From contig CAZCYD010000064.1 in assembly GCA_964502735.1 (NCBI GenBank), positions 1 through 13,090 on the forward strand: a stretch of 13,090 nt of DNA, read 5' to 3'. Positions 1-6,006 of the stretch are shown in pieces (position 1 is the first letter of the stretch; each line of letters opens with the position of its first letter). The notes beneath the pieces are model-generated. The model saw only the letters and a program-made list of their open reading frames with translations. It searched no databases and was not told the origin of the DNA. The translations under genes were made by a program, and so were the position numbers. This stretch comes from JACKAN01 sp964502735. GTDB taxonomy: Bacteria; Bdellovibrionota; Bdellovibrionia; Bdellovibrionales; UBA1609.

Positions 1-13
1 GGTTCGGAGAGGG

Positions 14-60
14 CTGAGGGCGGCGCGTTGCGCCTGCCTCGGCTACTCGGTTTATTTTTT
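14..60 (+). terminator. Terminator-like GC-rich hairpin at the window edge
   Basis: CTGAGG (14-19) can pair with CCTCGG (37-42), and GGCGC (22-26) with GCGCC (30-34). The loop is GTT, and a 2x2 mismatch separates the two helices. About ten bases later a T-rich run (51-60) follows. This fits a Rho-independent terminator for a plus-strand gene ending left of the window, but the T-run is further from the stem than usual. A tRNA 3' end was considered and no cloverleaf could be built. Confidence 0.35.
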
Positions 61-112
61 CGAATCTATCCTGTTTTATGAATTTTTCTAAACCCTTGAA
101 CCCTCGTCCAGC

Positions 113-125
113 CCATTACAAAAAT
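113..125. repeat. Left copy of a 13-bp inverted repeat
   Basis: CCATTACAAAAAT here is the exact reverse complement of ATTTTTGTAATGG at 5373-5385. At both places it lies beyond the 3' end of an outward-facing gene and outside a TGTCACCCAC motif. Taken alone, a 13-base match is near what chance gives in AT-rich DNA of this length. The matching order with a second motif is what makes it worth marking. A degenerate third copy (TTACATAAATT) lies near 146-156. Confidence 0.4.
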
Positions 126-213
126 TTAGTTATTTCAATATCTTATTACATAAATTTTTTCTTCCCTGATTTTAACCGCGGAAAAATTAATTTTTTTGAA
201 CAACCCACATGAC

Positions 214-229
214 CACCCAGTGGGTGACA
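214..229. repeat. GTGGGTGACA motif with small palindrome (left copy)
   Basis: CACCCA (214-219), G, TGGGTG (221-226) form a perfect 6-bp palindrome. GTGGGTGACA (220-229) is the reverse complement of the TGTCACCCAC found at 5350-5359, and it recurs in the same orientation at 2791-2800. It lies 44 bases beyond the stop codon of the minus-strand gene that ends at 273. It could be an operator or a recombination-associated site. Confidence 0.45.
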
Positions 230-272
230 TCTACAAAATTAGTTAATGGGTTTAAAAAAGAAAATGTAGTGG

Positions 273-869
273 TTATTTTACGACGATGACTTTGAGGCCC
301 GCTTGCTCAGCATTCTTTACAATATCCTTAACAGTCTTTTCATCAGGGATACTGAAGTCAAAACTAGATTTGTCCTCAATGGCAGAGAGATTGTTCCAAA
401 CGATTTGAGTCTTTGGGGGAATGTTTTTCAGTTCTTGCTTTAAGTATCCGGGGCTTGTTTTGTTTTCGTTAAGGTCTTTGGCATTTTTGCTTCGATTAGT
501 CCCCGGTAGCAATGCATACCAAACATAACCACTATAATCTTGCCAACTGTAAAGCTCTGCACCTTTCATGAAATAATCTTTGTCGATAGCATTTTTAGGC
601 GGTGGCAAATGTGGCTGACAGTAGTTTCCCAAAACCTCTTTTAAATTGAAGGCTGATTTCAATTTAGATTTTTGTTTTTCTGTGCAATTCCAAAATTCAT
701 AATTTAAGACTTCGCATGTGCTATTGTTTTGGTATTTCCTTAATTTTGCATCTTCGAGAGCGGCTAAATACTGCCCCGCTGCAGTTGCAACTTTTAAATT
801 ACATTCTGCGAATGAGTATGAACCAAGTAAAAGATAAAAAACAAGCGATAGTAAATTTAGACATTTCAT
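273..869 (-). CDS. Secreted hypothetical protein, 198 aa
   Basis: I do not recognise this protein family. The first 21 residues form a Sec-type signal peptide: positive MK, a hydrophobic stretch (LLSLVFYLLLG) and a small-residue site SYSFA before ECNL. The mature protein of about 177 residues is probably periplasmic or secreted. It has four cysteines (residues 23, 52, 62 and 84), which would allow disulfides, and several Trp/Tyr residues in its middle (YSWQDYSGYVWYALLPG). No catalytic motif is evident. The start codon has no Shine-Dalgarno sequence and lies inside a strong hairpin, described separately. The gene reads outward to the left edge of the block, mirroring the lipoprotein gene at 4583-5320 on the other edge. 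The next minus-strand gene upstream (the recombinase) ends 58 bases away. Confidence 0.7.
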   Translation of the reverse strand: MKCLNLLSLVFYLLLGSYSFAECNLKVATAAGQYLAALEDAKLRKYQNNSTCEVLNYEFWNCTEKQKSKLKSAFNLKEVLGNYCQPHLPPPKNAIDKDYFMKGAELYSWQDYSGYVWYALLPGTNRSKNAKDLNENKTSPGYLKQELKNIPPKTQIVWNNLSAIEDKSSFDFSIPDEKTVKDIVKNAEQAGLKVIVVK

Positions 870-879
870 GTCTAGATTT
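853..879 (-). promoter_or_regulatory. Hairpin burying the start codon of the secreted protein gene
   Basis: On the minus strand AAATCTAGACAT is followed by GAA and then ATGTCTAAATTT, a 12-bp stem with one G-U pair and a 3-nt loop. The AUG of the gene overlaps the top of the stem and no ribosome binding site lies upstream. In RNA this would block initiation; as DNA it could be an operator palindrome. Confidence 0.45.
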
Positions 880-927
880 TGGCAAAATCGACCTTAAAGT
901 CAAGTCGTGCTTTCCGCTACTGATGAA

Positions 928-2166
928 CTATCCGCTCTTCTGATTTTTCATGAAAGGCTTCAAGTTAAGTGAGATGCCCTTGGTCTCTTTGTTTTCAAGA
1001 TCCGCGATATAGTGCTTCAAGCTCTTAAAATCCCTATGCCCAGTTTGCGATTGCACCATGATATAGGAAACTGGGACAGGTGCAGTGAGCAAATTCATCA
1101 CATAAGAACTTCTAAGGCTATGAAATATTGGCCACAATTCTTCACCCTTATGGTTTTTCTTCGGGACATATCCTACATCTTTTAAGACTTGTCTTAATGC
1201 TCTGGCAGCTTTGCCGCCTTGCCATTCACTATCTCGCTGGAAAACAAATTCCTTTTCTGGGCTTCGCAGCTTATGTTCAATTAGATAATTTCTAATTGCG
1301 GTGACATCAACTTCTCGTTCTTTGCCTGTTTTCGTTGGTGTGATTCTTTCAGTTCTCCAATTGAAAGTAGATTTCACTTTAAAGTAGCAATTGTCTTTTT
1401 CATCTAGATGCACATCTTCCCATTTCAGCGAGTAGAGTTCTCCGCTTCTCAGGCCAGTGTAGTAGCCGATGTAAAAAACAGGAGCCCATTTGTTAAGTGG
1501 CTCCATATTTGGTCCATGCAAAAGAGCAAAAACCTTTTCCATGATTTCGGGCCGTATCCAAATCACTTTGTAAGGCTCATCATTTTTATCTCGCGGCAAA
1601 TAAATTCCATGAGCAGGATTTAGATAAATACTCGCAGCAGGGCCAAGAATGTATTTAAAGGCCGAGCGGATGTGCCGCATGTAGTGTTTTTTCATTCCAT
1701 AGGAAAGAACACTAAAATGATGTGTCCTAATCAACCTATCAATATGATGAGTTGAAATTTGAGCAAGGAATAAGTTTTCCCAGTCTTTCGTATATTTGTA
1801 AGCAGCTTTGGCTGTTTCAAGTGCGCCTTGCCCTAGTGGCTTGTAGCTATTCTTGCTGTCCTCAATTTTCTGTTCGATGTGTTTTAAATATTTTTCGTAA
1901 GCAGCCTTCCACTTAAGCTGACCATCACGGTGCTTCATCTCTTCTTGATTCAACTCATAAGTAAATTTCTTTCTGCACTGCTTTGCCTCTTGCATGAGCT
2001 TGATGTTTCTTTTCTTTTTTGTCCTGACTTTGCCATTGATTCGCTTCTGAACCACCACCATGTAGCGGCCATTGGCCATCTCATAGATGCACTCATCTTT
2101 TTTTTCTTTGACCACATCGTGGCGGCTTAAAACTTTTTTTGGTTTTTTATTTTGATTGTCTTCCAT
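928..2166 (-). CDS. Tyrosine recombinase / phage-type integrase, 412 aa
   Basis: This is a site-specific recombinase of the lambda-integrase (tyrosine) family, which cuts and rejoins DNA through a 3'-phosphotyrosine. The basic N-terminus (residues 1 to about 80) resembles an arm-binding region. A SAM-like core-binding domain spans about 85-200, and the catalytic domain runs from about 205 to the end. Visible catalytic residues are R240 (TGLRSGEL), a Lys in PTKTGKERE, H349 and R352 (HSLR), H377 (TGHRD) and Y386 (LKHYIAD), so it should be active. The frame is open upstream to 2247, but that extension overlaps the preceding gene. ATG at 2166 has GGAAGAGAG just upstream and begins 45 bases after the preceding stop, so I chose it. 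It is the last gene of a minus-strand cluster and probably mobilises the left module. Its sequence is unlike the two recombinases further right. Confidence 0.88.
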   Translation of the reverse strand: MEDNQNKKPKKVLSRHDVVKEKKDECIYEMANGRYMVVVQKRINGKVRTKKKRNIKLMQEAKQCRKKFTYELNQEEMKHRDGQLKWKAAYEKYLKHIEQKIEDSKNSYKPLGQGALETAKAAYKYTKDWENLFLAQISTHHIDRLIRTHHFSVLSYGMKKHYMRHIRSAFKYILGPAASIYLNPAHGIYLPRDKNDEPYKVIWIRPEIMEKVFALLHGPNMEPLNKWAPVFYIGYYTGLRSGELYSLKWEDVHLDEKDNCYFKVKSTFNWRTERITPTKTGKEREVDVTAIRNYLIEHKLRSPEKEFVFQRDSEWQGGKAARALRQVLKDVGYVPKKNHKGEELWPIFHSLRSSYVMNLLTAPVPVSYIMVQSQTGHRDFKSLKHYIADLENKETKGISLNLKPFMKNQKSG

Positions 2167-2210
2167 ATTCTTTCTCTCTTCCTTTTCGGCAAGGCCATGA
2201 AAAGATTGAA

Positions 2211-2780
2211 TTAAGCGGCATGGGTCTGGGTGGCAGAATTGTGCCACTTTGCTATTAGTTGTTTGTAAAAATCAGGGTTTAATTTTCGTAGAGGTCTTGG
2301 TGTGTGATAAATCCAAAGCTCCTCTCTGCGAGGGGGCCATTTTTGCGGATCCTTTTCGATGAGAAAATGACGTGCGAAAGCCATTTCAAGATAGAGCCTC
2401 AAGGCCAAAGCCTTGAACTCTTCAGGCTCTAGGTCTGGTATGGCATTTACTTGATAAAATGAGCCAAGCATTTTGGCGGGAAAAAGAGCATTTCTAATGC
2501 TGACAATTCGCTCGACTTTTTCTTTGTCGATGGGGTCAGGCAAAATCTCATCAGGCTTTAACCCAAGGTGTGGCGAGAACCCCAAGCGATGAGCCACTAA
2601 AAGCTCGTCGCTTTCGATTTTTTGAATGATGTTGGGTTTGCCCTTCATTCGGTAAGCAATAGCCTGTATGGACTCCCAAAGAGCCATTAAACCCATCAGC
2701 AGAAAGGCCACGACAACAAGGGTTGGGAGAAAAAATAAAATCATGAATATGATATTGAATGGTTGTTCCATGAATACCAT
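2211..2780 (-). CDS. Membrane-anchored hypothetical protein, 189 aa
   Basis: The family is not recognised. One long hydrophobic segment at residues about 10-35 (FNIIFMILFFLPTLVVVAFLLMGLMALW) should anchor it in the inner membrane. The remaining 150 residues are soluble, charged, and rich in Pro, Glu and Leu. I placed the start at ATG 2780 (MVFMEQ); ATG 2771 (MEQPFN) is equally possible, and neither has a clear Shine-Dalgarno sequence. A further upstream extension would run through the GC-rich motif at 2788-2800 into the end of the 76-aa gene. The gene sits between that small gene and the recombinase gene, 45 bases before the latter, so the three are probably co-transcribed. Confidence 0.65.
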   Translation of the reverse strand: MVFMEQPFNIIFMILFFLPTLVVVAFLLMGLMALWESIQAIAYRMKGKPNIIQKIESDELLVAHRLGFSPHLGLKPDEILPDPIDKEKVERIVSIRNALFPAKMLGSFYQVNAIPDLEPEEFKALALRLYLEMAFARHFLIEKDPQKWPPRREELWIYHTPRPLRKLNPDFYKQLIAKWHNSATQTHAA

Positions 2781-2787
2781 TTTACCG

Positions 2788-2800
2788 CGGGTGGGTGACA
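2788..2800 (-). promoter_or_regulatory. TGTCACCCACCCG motif just upstream of the membrane protein gene
   Basis: Read on the minus strand, the 13 bases TGTCACCCACCCG are identical to 5350-5362 on the plus strand. The motif lies 8 bases before the likely start codon at 2780, in the 41-base gap between two genes, so it is in the 5' leader. It may be an operator or RNA-level site. Confidence 0.4.
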
Positions 2801-2820
2801 CCGTCCGCTGGTTTCTCAAT

Positions 2821-3051
2821 TTATAACATTCTGGATTTGAAGCGATATTCGTCGAGCAAAGTCTCGGCAATTTTGAAGAGCATCAGCTCCTCGGCGAGCT
2901 TGAGTTGATGTTCGCCCTTATAGATTTTGTATTCAGTAGCATTCACCTTAATAAGAGCAATTGATGAGGGGTAATTCAATGACCTCACCCTATACACAAT
3001 ATGATTGTCTTCTATGAATTGTTCTTCTGTCCAGATGTAGCCAAGTTCCAT
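2821..3051 (-). CDS. Small hypothetical protein, 76 aa
   Basis: This is an unrecognised small protein starting MELGYIWTEEQF. It has an N-terminal stretch likely to form beta strands (HIVYRVRSLNYP...IALIKVNATEYKIYKG) and a C-terminal helix (HQLKLAEELMLFKIAETLLDEYRFKSRM). It has no membrane segment and no signal peptide, so it should be cytoplasmic. The start is well supported: GGAGGAG stands two bases before ATG at 3051. A longer reading to 3120 would run into the inverted repeat at 3115-3149, so I rejected it. It lies between the winged-helix gene and the membrane protein gene in the recombinase cluster. An accessory or antitoxin-like role is possible, but only because of its size and position. 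Confidence 0.65.
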   Translation of the reverse strand: MELGYIWTEEQFIEDNHIVYRVRSLNYPSSIALIKVNATEYKIYKGEHQLKLAEELMLFKIAETLLDEYRFKSRML

Positions 3052-3114
3052 AACTCCTCCATGGGAATAAATAGAAGTTAGAGCCACATAAAAATTTGAT
3101 GAGCCTCGTCGCTC

Positions 3115-3149
3115 TATCATTAGGAAATATCTAAAATTTCCTAATGATA
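3115..3149. repeat. Perfect 14-bp inverted repeat between two genes
   Basis: TATCATTAGGAAAT (3115-3128) and ATTTCCTAATGATA (3136-3149) are exact reverse complements around a 7-base loop. A T-rich run follows on the plus-strand side (3151-3160) and none follows on the minus side, although both flanking genes are on the minus strand. It could be an operator for the winged-helix protein encoded beside it, an attenuator, or a terminator for antisense transcription. Confidence 0.6.
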
Positions 3150-3198
3150 ATTATTTTTATAAGCAAAACATTAAGAATTGATGACCATCAGAAATTGA

Positions 3199-3540
3199 TT
3201 AGGTCTTCTTTGGTGAAAACCTGAACCCCAATTTTTCCTGTATCACTGGCCAATTGTATTCAGTGGGTTGATTGAGCTTGAGTAAATGTTTTGAACCTTT
3301 ATTGAATGGGTCAAGCTGAATGATGTTCAGTCTTGCCAATGTTCTTAACCCTGATTGAACCGAGTTGTAAGATAACCCTGTGCTGAAACAAAGTTCTCGC
3401 CTTGAAAAACCTAAAATCATTTTCTCTGTAAGATGTGGATTGTTCTCGAACCTATATCTAAAAAGTAAAAGCAACCGCAGAGATGTGTCTGGCACAACAC
3501 GACGATTTAAAAACCACCCATAAAACTTCAATTTTTCCAT
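3199..3540 (-). CDS. Winged-helix-like DNA-binding protein, 113 aa
   Basis: Residues about 25-95 read like a winged-helix domain. A helix-turn-helix (FSRRELCFSTGLSYNSVQSGLRTLARLNII) is followed by a strand-turn-strand wing (QLDPFNKGSKHLLKLN), as in MarR-type regulators and the helper domains of some plasmid initiators. It could regulate the recombinase cluster or help start replication; sequence alone does not decide. The start codon has no Shine-Dalgarno sequence, but the N-terminus (MEKLKFYGWFLNRR) looks complete. It is first in the minus-strand cluster, divergent from the small plus-strand membrane genes, so the 490-base region between them should hold both promoters and perhaps its operator. 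It has no Cys-rich or enzymatic motif. Confidence 0.6.
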   Translation of the reverse strand: MEKLKFYGWFLNRRVVPDTSLRLLLLFRYRFENNPHLTEKMILGFSRRELCFSTGLSYNSVQSGLRTLARLNIIQLDPFNKGSKHLLKLNQPTEYNWPVIQEKLGFRFSPKKT

Positions 3541-4030
3541 TAATTGATAAATGGAAAATATCAGATTGAACCCATATTTTTAGTTCTCCATTTATATTTC
3601 TGAACAAGATGGGGGCAGATGGTTAAGCCCAACTACAAGAGCAAAACTTGTTCAAGCAAATGTAGTTAAGCCATAGCAGTTCCGATGGAAAACATGGGGG
3701 CTGTCCCAGTCAGGGGTAAAAATACTGACCGCAGATAAACCACAACACCCAATGATTTGGGCATGCTAAATAAGGTGGGAGAAGGCTAAATCTGAATGAG
3801 ACCGAGCTATAAGACAGGCGATAATCTGCTGGCTTGCGAGAAGAAAAGTATGTGGGTTTCACCTATATACTTATATAAGATATTTAAATCATGTCGCAGC
3901 CCTTGGCAGGGAGCAGAACACTCAGGAAAACTCGATACAAGCAAAGGGCAAGTTCAAGAGACTTTAAGAGAAAAAAATCTTTAAAAGTTAAAACAAGATC
4001 TTATCCAAGGATATTTTCCATTTAATTTTC
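3541..4030. other. Divergent intergenic region with several small dyads
   Basis: No convincing gene lies here. A 62-codon reading frame at 3796-3984 lacks a ribosome binding site and has unlikely composition. Visible structure: TGAACAAG (3601-3608) and CTTGTTCA (3647-3654) form an 8-bp inverted repeat, and CTTGTTCAAG (3647-3656) is itself a palindrome. TTAAGCC occurs twice (3633 and 3666). Three short hairpins follow near 3696-3764 (TGGG/CCCA, GTCAG/CTGAC, CCCA/TGGG). It probably contains promoters for the divergent genes. The hairpin series could be a small RNA or transfer origin, but nothing proves it. Confidence 0.4.
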
Positions 4031-4198
4031 ATGGCAAAAGTAGGGCGACCAAAAAAGAAAATCACTTCCTTTCTAGATTTTCTTTTCATGGGTCTCACTT
4101 CCTCGGTCGTCCTCTTTGTCGTTTGTCCAAGTCCTTACACATTGCTGGCAGTGGGAACCATTTGGCTGATGGGCGAGGTCATCAATGCTTTTCGATAA
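4031..4198 (+). CDS. Small membrane protein, 55 aa
   Basis: This short frame encodes MAKVGRPKKKITSF followed by a hydrophobic stretch of about 35 residues (LDFLFMGLTSSVVLFVVCPSPYTLLAVGTIWLMGEVI) and ends in NAFR. A basic N-terminus (K3, R6, K8-K10) ahead of one long or two short membrane helices fits an inner-membrane miniprotein. Its last 14 bases overlap the start of the next gene, a strong sign of translational coupling. The ribosome binding site is weak: an AAGGA lies about 20 bases upstream, further than usual. No family is recognised. Pairs of small overlapping membrane genes occur in entry-exclusion, toxin or holin-like units, but I cannot choose among them. Confidence 0.5.
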   Translation: MAKVGRPKKKITSFLDFLFMGLTSSVVLFVVCPSPYTLLAVGTIWLMGEVINAFR

Positions 4199-4466
4199 TT
4201 TTTTAGCGGATAAAGAAGACCGATTTTATTTTATGTTCGCTTTTGCGGTCAGGGCCTGGCTCTCGCTTTTGTTTTTTGTCTTTGTGCCATTTTTGCTTAT
4301 TCACTTTGGATATGAACTTCAATTCCATCAGCTCCTGGTCATTGGGGCATCTTATTTGTTGATTGGGTTTTTGGATTTCTCGCAGGCTTTTATAAAGGCC
4401 TTAAGAGAGTATCGTCGAAAGAAATGGGTCGACATTCAGCACAATGGAATAAAAAGATTTAGGTAA
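4185..4466 (+). CDS. Small two-helix membrane protein, 93 aa
   Basis: The protein has two clear hydrophobic segments: residues about 15-42 (FYFMFAFAVRAWLSLLFFVFVPFLLIHF) and about 49-68 (LLVIGASYLLIGFLDFSQAF). A basic C-terminal tail follows (ALREYRRKKW...IKRFR), likely cytoplasmic. GAGG lies eight bases before the ATG, inside the 3' end of the upstream 55-aa frame, and the two genes overlap by 14 bases, so they should be translated together. Charge distribution suggests both ends are cytoplasmic. The family is not recognised. Its position between a small membrane protein and an outer-membrane-type lipoprotein suggests an envelope function. Confidence 0.6.
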   Translation: MLFDNFLADKEDRFYFMFAFAVRAWLSLLFFVFVPFLLIHFGYELQFHQLLVIGASYLLIGFLDFSQAFIKALREYRRKKWVDIQHNGIKRFR

Positions 4467-4476
4467 CAAAGACATC

Positions 4477-4590
4477 ATGCCCAAGGCGATAGCAGCTATT
4501 GCTACTTACAACATTGACAAAAAATTAGATTCGTTGGAAAGTAATTTAATTATACAAAAAAATGACTATTTTGGGGTTTTAAATGTTTAA
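4477..4590 (+). CDS. Possible 37-aa peptide overlapping the lipoprotein start
   Basis: The frame encodes MPKAIAAIATYNIDKKLDSLESNLIIQKNDYFGVLNV and ends eight bases into the lipoprotein gene. An AGGT lies 12 bases before the ATG. The overlap would suit a coupling leader peptide for the lipoprotein, whose own Shine-Dalgarno sequence is weak. The short length means that chance cannot be excluded. Confidence 0.2.
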   Translation: MPKAIAAIATYNIDKKLDSLESNLIIQKNDYFGVLNV

Positions 4591-5320
4591 CAATACATTT
4601 TCATATTTTTTTGTCGTTATCATATTTTTGTTAGCGGGCTGCGCAACTACACCTTTGGACGAAACCAAAAAGAGAAATGTTAATCATGTAGCTTCGGCAA
4701 TACTTTTCGATGAGGAACTGCCTGTTGTTTATGTGGGTACGACAATCTTTAACAATACTGACTCCAAAGTTGACACTAAGTCTTGGGGTCTTAATAAAAT
4801 AATGGAGAATGAAATTGAGTCTGGAATTAAGTCGATTGGTAAAACATATAAGCATATCAAACTCGACAGACAGAAGATTCAAGCAGCGATTGAGAGTGGT
4901 GATACGCCGCTAAAGAGGTTCGCCGGGGACCCAAACAAAGAAGTAAATGAGTACCTTTTCACCTCAGCCTTAAATCAAGGTGCTAAATATTTATTTATTT
5001 TTAGACCAAGCAAAAGCGACAATTTTCCTCATTATCCTAAGGGTATGGGACTTTTCTGCAGAAGTGCTTTTGGAACAAAAGGTGATTGGGAAGCATATTC
5101 ACTTTTTCATGTAGCTTTGTGGGATTTATCTACGCGGGAGAAAGTATATCAGACAGGTTTTTCGCCAGCAGACACAGCCATTAAGAGCGGCAAGCCTTGT
5201 GAAGAATTATCTAAATATTCTCCAGATAAGTTTGCAATGCTCTTTCAAGATCAATTTCAAGAGCTAGCAAGGCAGTCTGCGAAAATGACCTTAAAAAAAT
5301 CAGGTCTTCTGGTAAAATAG
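4583..5320 (+). CDS. Putative lipoprotein, 245 aa
   Basis: The signal sequence MFNNTFSYFFVVIIFLLAGC ends in a lipobox (LAG-C20), so Cys20 should be lipidated after cleavage by signal peptidase II. TTPLDETKK follows; there is no Asp at +2, which favours sorting to the outer membrane. The mature part of about 225 residues is an unrecognised domain. It has alternating strands and helices, and a run (QGAKYLFIFRP...HVALWDLSTREKVYQTGF) resembling periplasmic proteins whose beta strands end in a 'W-D-L-xT-xx-V' turn. There are two further Cys residues near 158 and 201. The Shine-Dalgarno sequence is poor (GGGG 8-11 bases upstream). The gene reads outward to the right edge of the left module and is followed at 30 bases by tandem GTCACCCA repeats. 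Role unknown. Confidence 0.75.
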   Translation: MFNNTFSYFFVVIIFLLAGCATTPLDETKKRNVNHVASAILFDEELPVVYVGTTIFNNTDSKVDTKSWGLNKIMENEIESGIKSIGKTYKHIKLDRQKIQAAIESGDTPLKRFAGDPNKEVNEYLFTSALNQGAKYLFIFRPSKSDNFPHYPKGMGLFCRSAFGTKGDWEAYSLFHVALWDLSTREKVYQTGFSPADTAIKSGKPCEELSKYSPDKFAMLFQDQFQELARQSAKMTLKKSGLLVK

Positions 5321-5349
5321 TCTCCATGTCCTGTAATTTAATATGTGGT

Positions 5350-5369
5350 TGTCACCCACCCGTCACCCA
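5350..5369 (+). repeat. Tandem GTCACCCA repeats, 11-base spacing
   Basis: GTCACCCA starts at 5351 and again at 5362. The first copy lies within TGTCACCCACCCG (5350-5362), which recurs exactly on the minus strand at 2800-2788. A further GTCACCCA stands at 11081-11088 just after the right integrase. The 11-base step is close to one helical turn, which suits cooperative protein binding. Confidence 0.55.
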
Positions 5370-5372
5370 GAT

Positions 5373-5385
5373 ATTTTTGTAATGG
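5373..5385. repeat. Right copy of a 13-bp inverted repeat
   Basis: ATTTTTGTAATGG is the exact reverse complement of 113-125. It lies 53 bases beyond the lipoprotein stop, just outside the GTCACCCA tandem. With its partner it brackets all left-module genes. Confidence 0.4.
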
Positions 5386-5407
5386 CTTAAGCTGCTGAAT
5401 CCATTTG

Positions 5408-5438
5408 GGATTTTAGTTTTTAAAAATTATTAAAATCC
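5408..5438. repeat. Nested AT-rich palindrome
   Basis: GGATTTTA (5408-5415) pairs exactly with TAAAATCC (5431-5438), and the loop contains the palindrome TTTTTAAAAA (5417-5426). It may terminate transcription of the lipoprotein gene or serve as an easily melted AT-rich segment beside the CCTGAC repeats. Confidence 0.4.
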
Positions 5439-5572
5439 TCTCCGCCATTTATCTCACGAGAAAACTGACCGAACCCACTAACCACTTGAAAATCCAAAGC
5501 GAATGATTCTACGGCGTTAGAGTCTTAGCGTTTGCGTGACATCTTATGAACTCACATGAAAATTTGAATCTC

Positions 5573-5603
5573 AACCTGACTTTTACCTGACCTCAACCTG
5601 ACC
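5573..5603 (+). repeat. Three CCTGAC direct repeats at 11-base spacing
   Basis: CCTGAC starts at 5575, 5586 and 5597; the fullest unit is AACCTGACC (5595-5603). Exact 11-base periodicity puts each copy on nearly the same face of the helix. This is typical of initiator iterons or integrase and excisionase arm sites. Confidence 0.6.
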
Positions 5604-5663
5604 AGTTTTTTTGGTTTAGTTCTCTAAGTGGCGAGAAGCAGGAGTGAAAAATAAAGACTGTGA

Positions 5664-5701
5664 TTTTGGTTCAGTAAACAACAAAACGAAGTGAACCAAA
5701 A
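5664..5701. repeat. 10-bp inverted repeat between the CCTGAC clusters
   Basis: TTTTGGTTCA (5664-5673) and TGAACCAAAA (5692-5701) are perfect reverse complements separated by 18 bases. Both contain the TTTGGTTCA word found eight times between 5665 and 9739. CGAAGTGAACCA (5687-5698) is repeated exactly at 6477-6488, at the start of the compact recombinase gene. Confidence 0.55.
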
Positions 5702-5705
5702 CTAC

Positions 5706-5723
5706 CCTGACCAGAACCTGACC
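5706..5723 (+). repeat. Two CCTGAC direct repeats at 11-base spacing
   Basis: CCTGACC occurs at 5706-5712 and 5717-5723, exactly 11 bases apart, the same period as the cluster at 5573-5603. The second unit again reads AACCTGACC. Confidence 0.6.
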
Positions 5724-5953
5724 GCACCAAAAAGCATCATTTGATTCAGTTTCACCCTATCAAACCCTAATTTACCCCCACTGTGAAAGTGACCCTTAAA
5801 ATGCACGGTAATAACCTAATAAAAAATCAGAAATGAATTTGTAACTATCTAAAACTAAATATGAATTTTCAATTTTAGTTCAGTTGTGGTCTGCATGACA
5901 AAACCTAGAGAAAAAAACCTGAGAACTCGCACGTGTCGAAAGGGTCAGTGCCG

Positions 5954-5982
5954 TTGCCCTAAAAGTAAAGTCCACTTAACAT
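5954..5982 (+). promoter_or_regulatory. Possible promoter of the Xre regulator gene
   Basis: TTGCCC (5954-5959) and TAACAT (5977-5982) are spaced by 17 bases and each match the sigma-70 consensus at four of six positions. The gene start follows 24 bases later. The spacing is good but the boxes are weak. Confidence 0.3.
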
Positions 5983-6006
5983 AGAGTGTGTGAACAGGGA
6001 GGAATC

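Larger units (their letters stand above)
5321..6006. other. Long non-coding control region of the right element
   Basis: These 686 bases carry no credible gene but are dense in repeats: tandem GTCACCCA (5351-5369), a 13-bp inverted-repeat end (5373-5385), an AT-rich nested palindrome (5408-5438), two clusters of CCTGAC direct repeats at 11-base spacing (5573-5603 and 5706-5723), a 10-bp inverted repeat between those clusters (5664-5701), and a weak promoter before the Xre gene. Together these features fit an element end with integrase arm sites, or a replication origin with iterons next to AT-rich DNA. Confidence 0.55.

Noticed and set aside
1..80. Possible 3' end of a tRNA (GC-rich stem followed by TTCGAATC)
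   Set aside because: No T-arm stem surrounds TTCGAATC and no acceptor or anticodon arm can be drawn; a hairpin with a T-run explains the region better.
2167..2247. Longer N-terminus for the left recombinase
   Set aside because: It would overlap the preceding gene by 37 bases and has no ribosome binding site, whereas ATG 2166 has one.
3796..3984. 62-codon plus-strand frame in the divergent intergenic region
   Set aside because: It has no ribosome binding site and unusual residue composition, and it overlaps small hairpins, so it is probably a chance frame.
4514..4550. Promoter with TTGACA at 4514-4519 before the lipoprotein gene
   Set aside because: No acceptable -10 box lies 16-18 bases downstream; the nearest AT-rich words are at 22-25 bases.
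5330..5760. CRISPR-like array in the repeat-rich region
   Set aside because: The repeats are only 6-10 bases with 11-base spacing, there are no spacers of 25-40 bases, and no cas genes are present.
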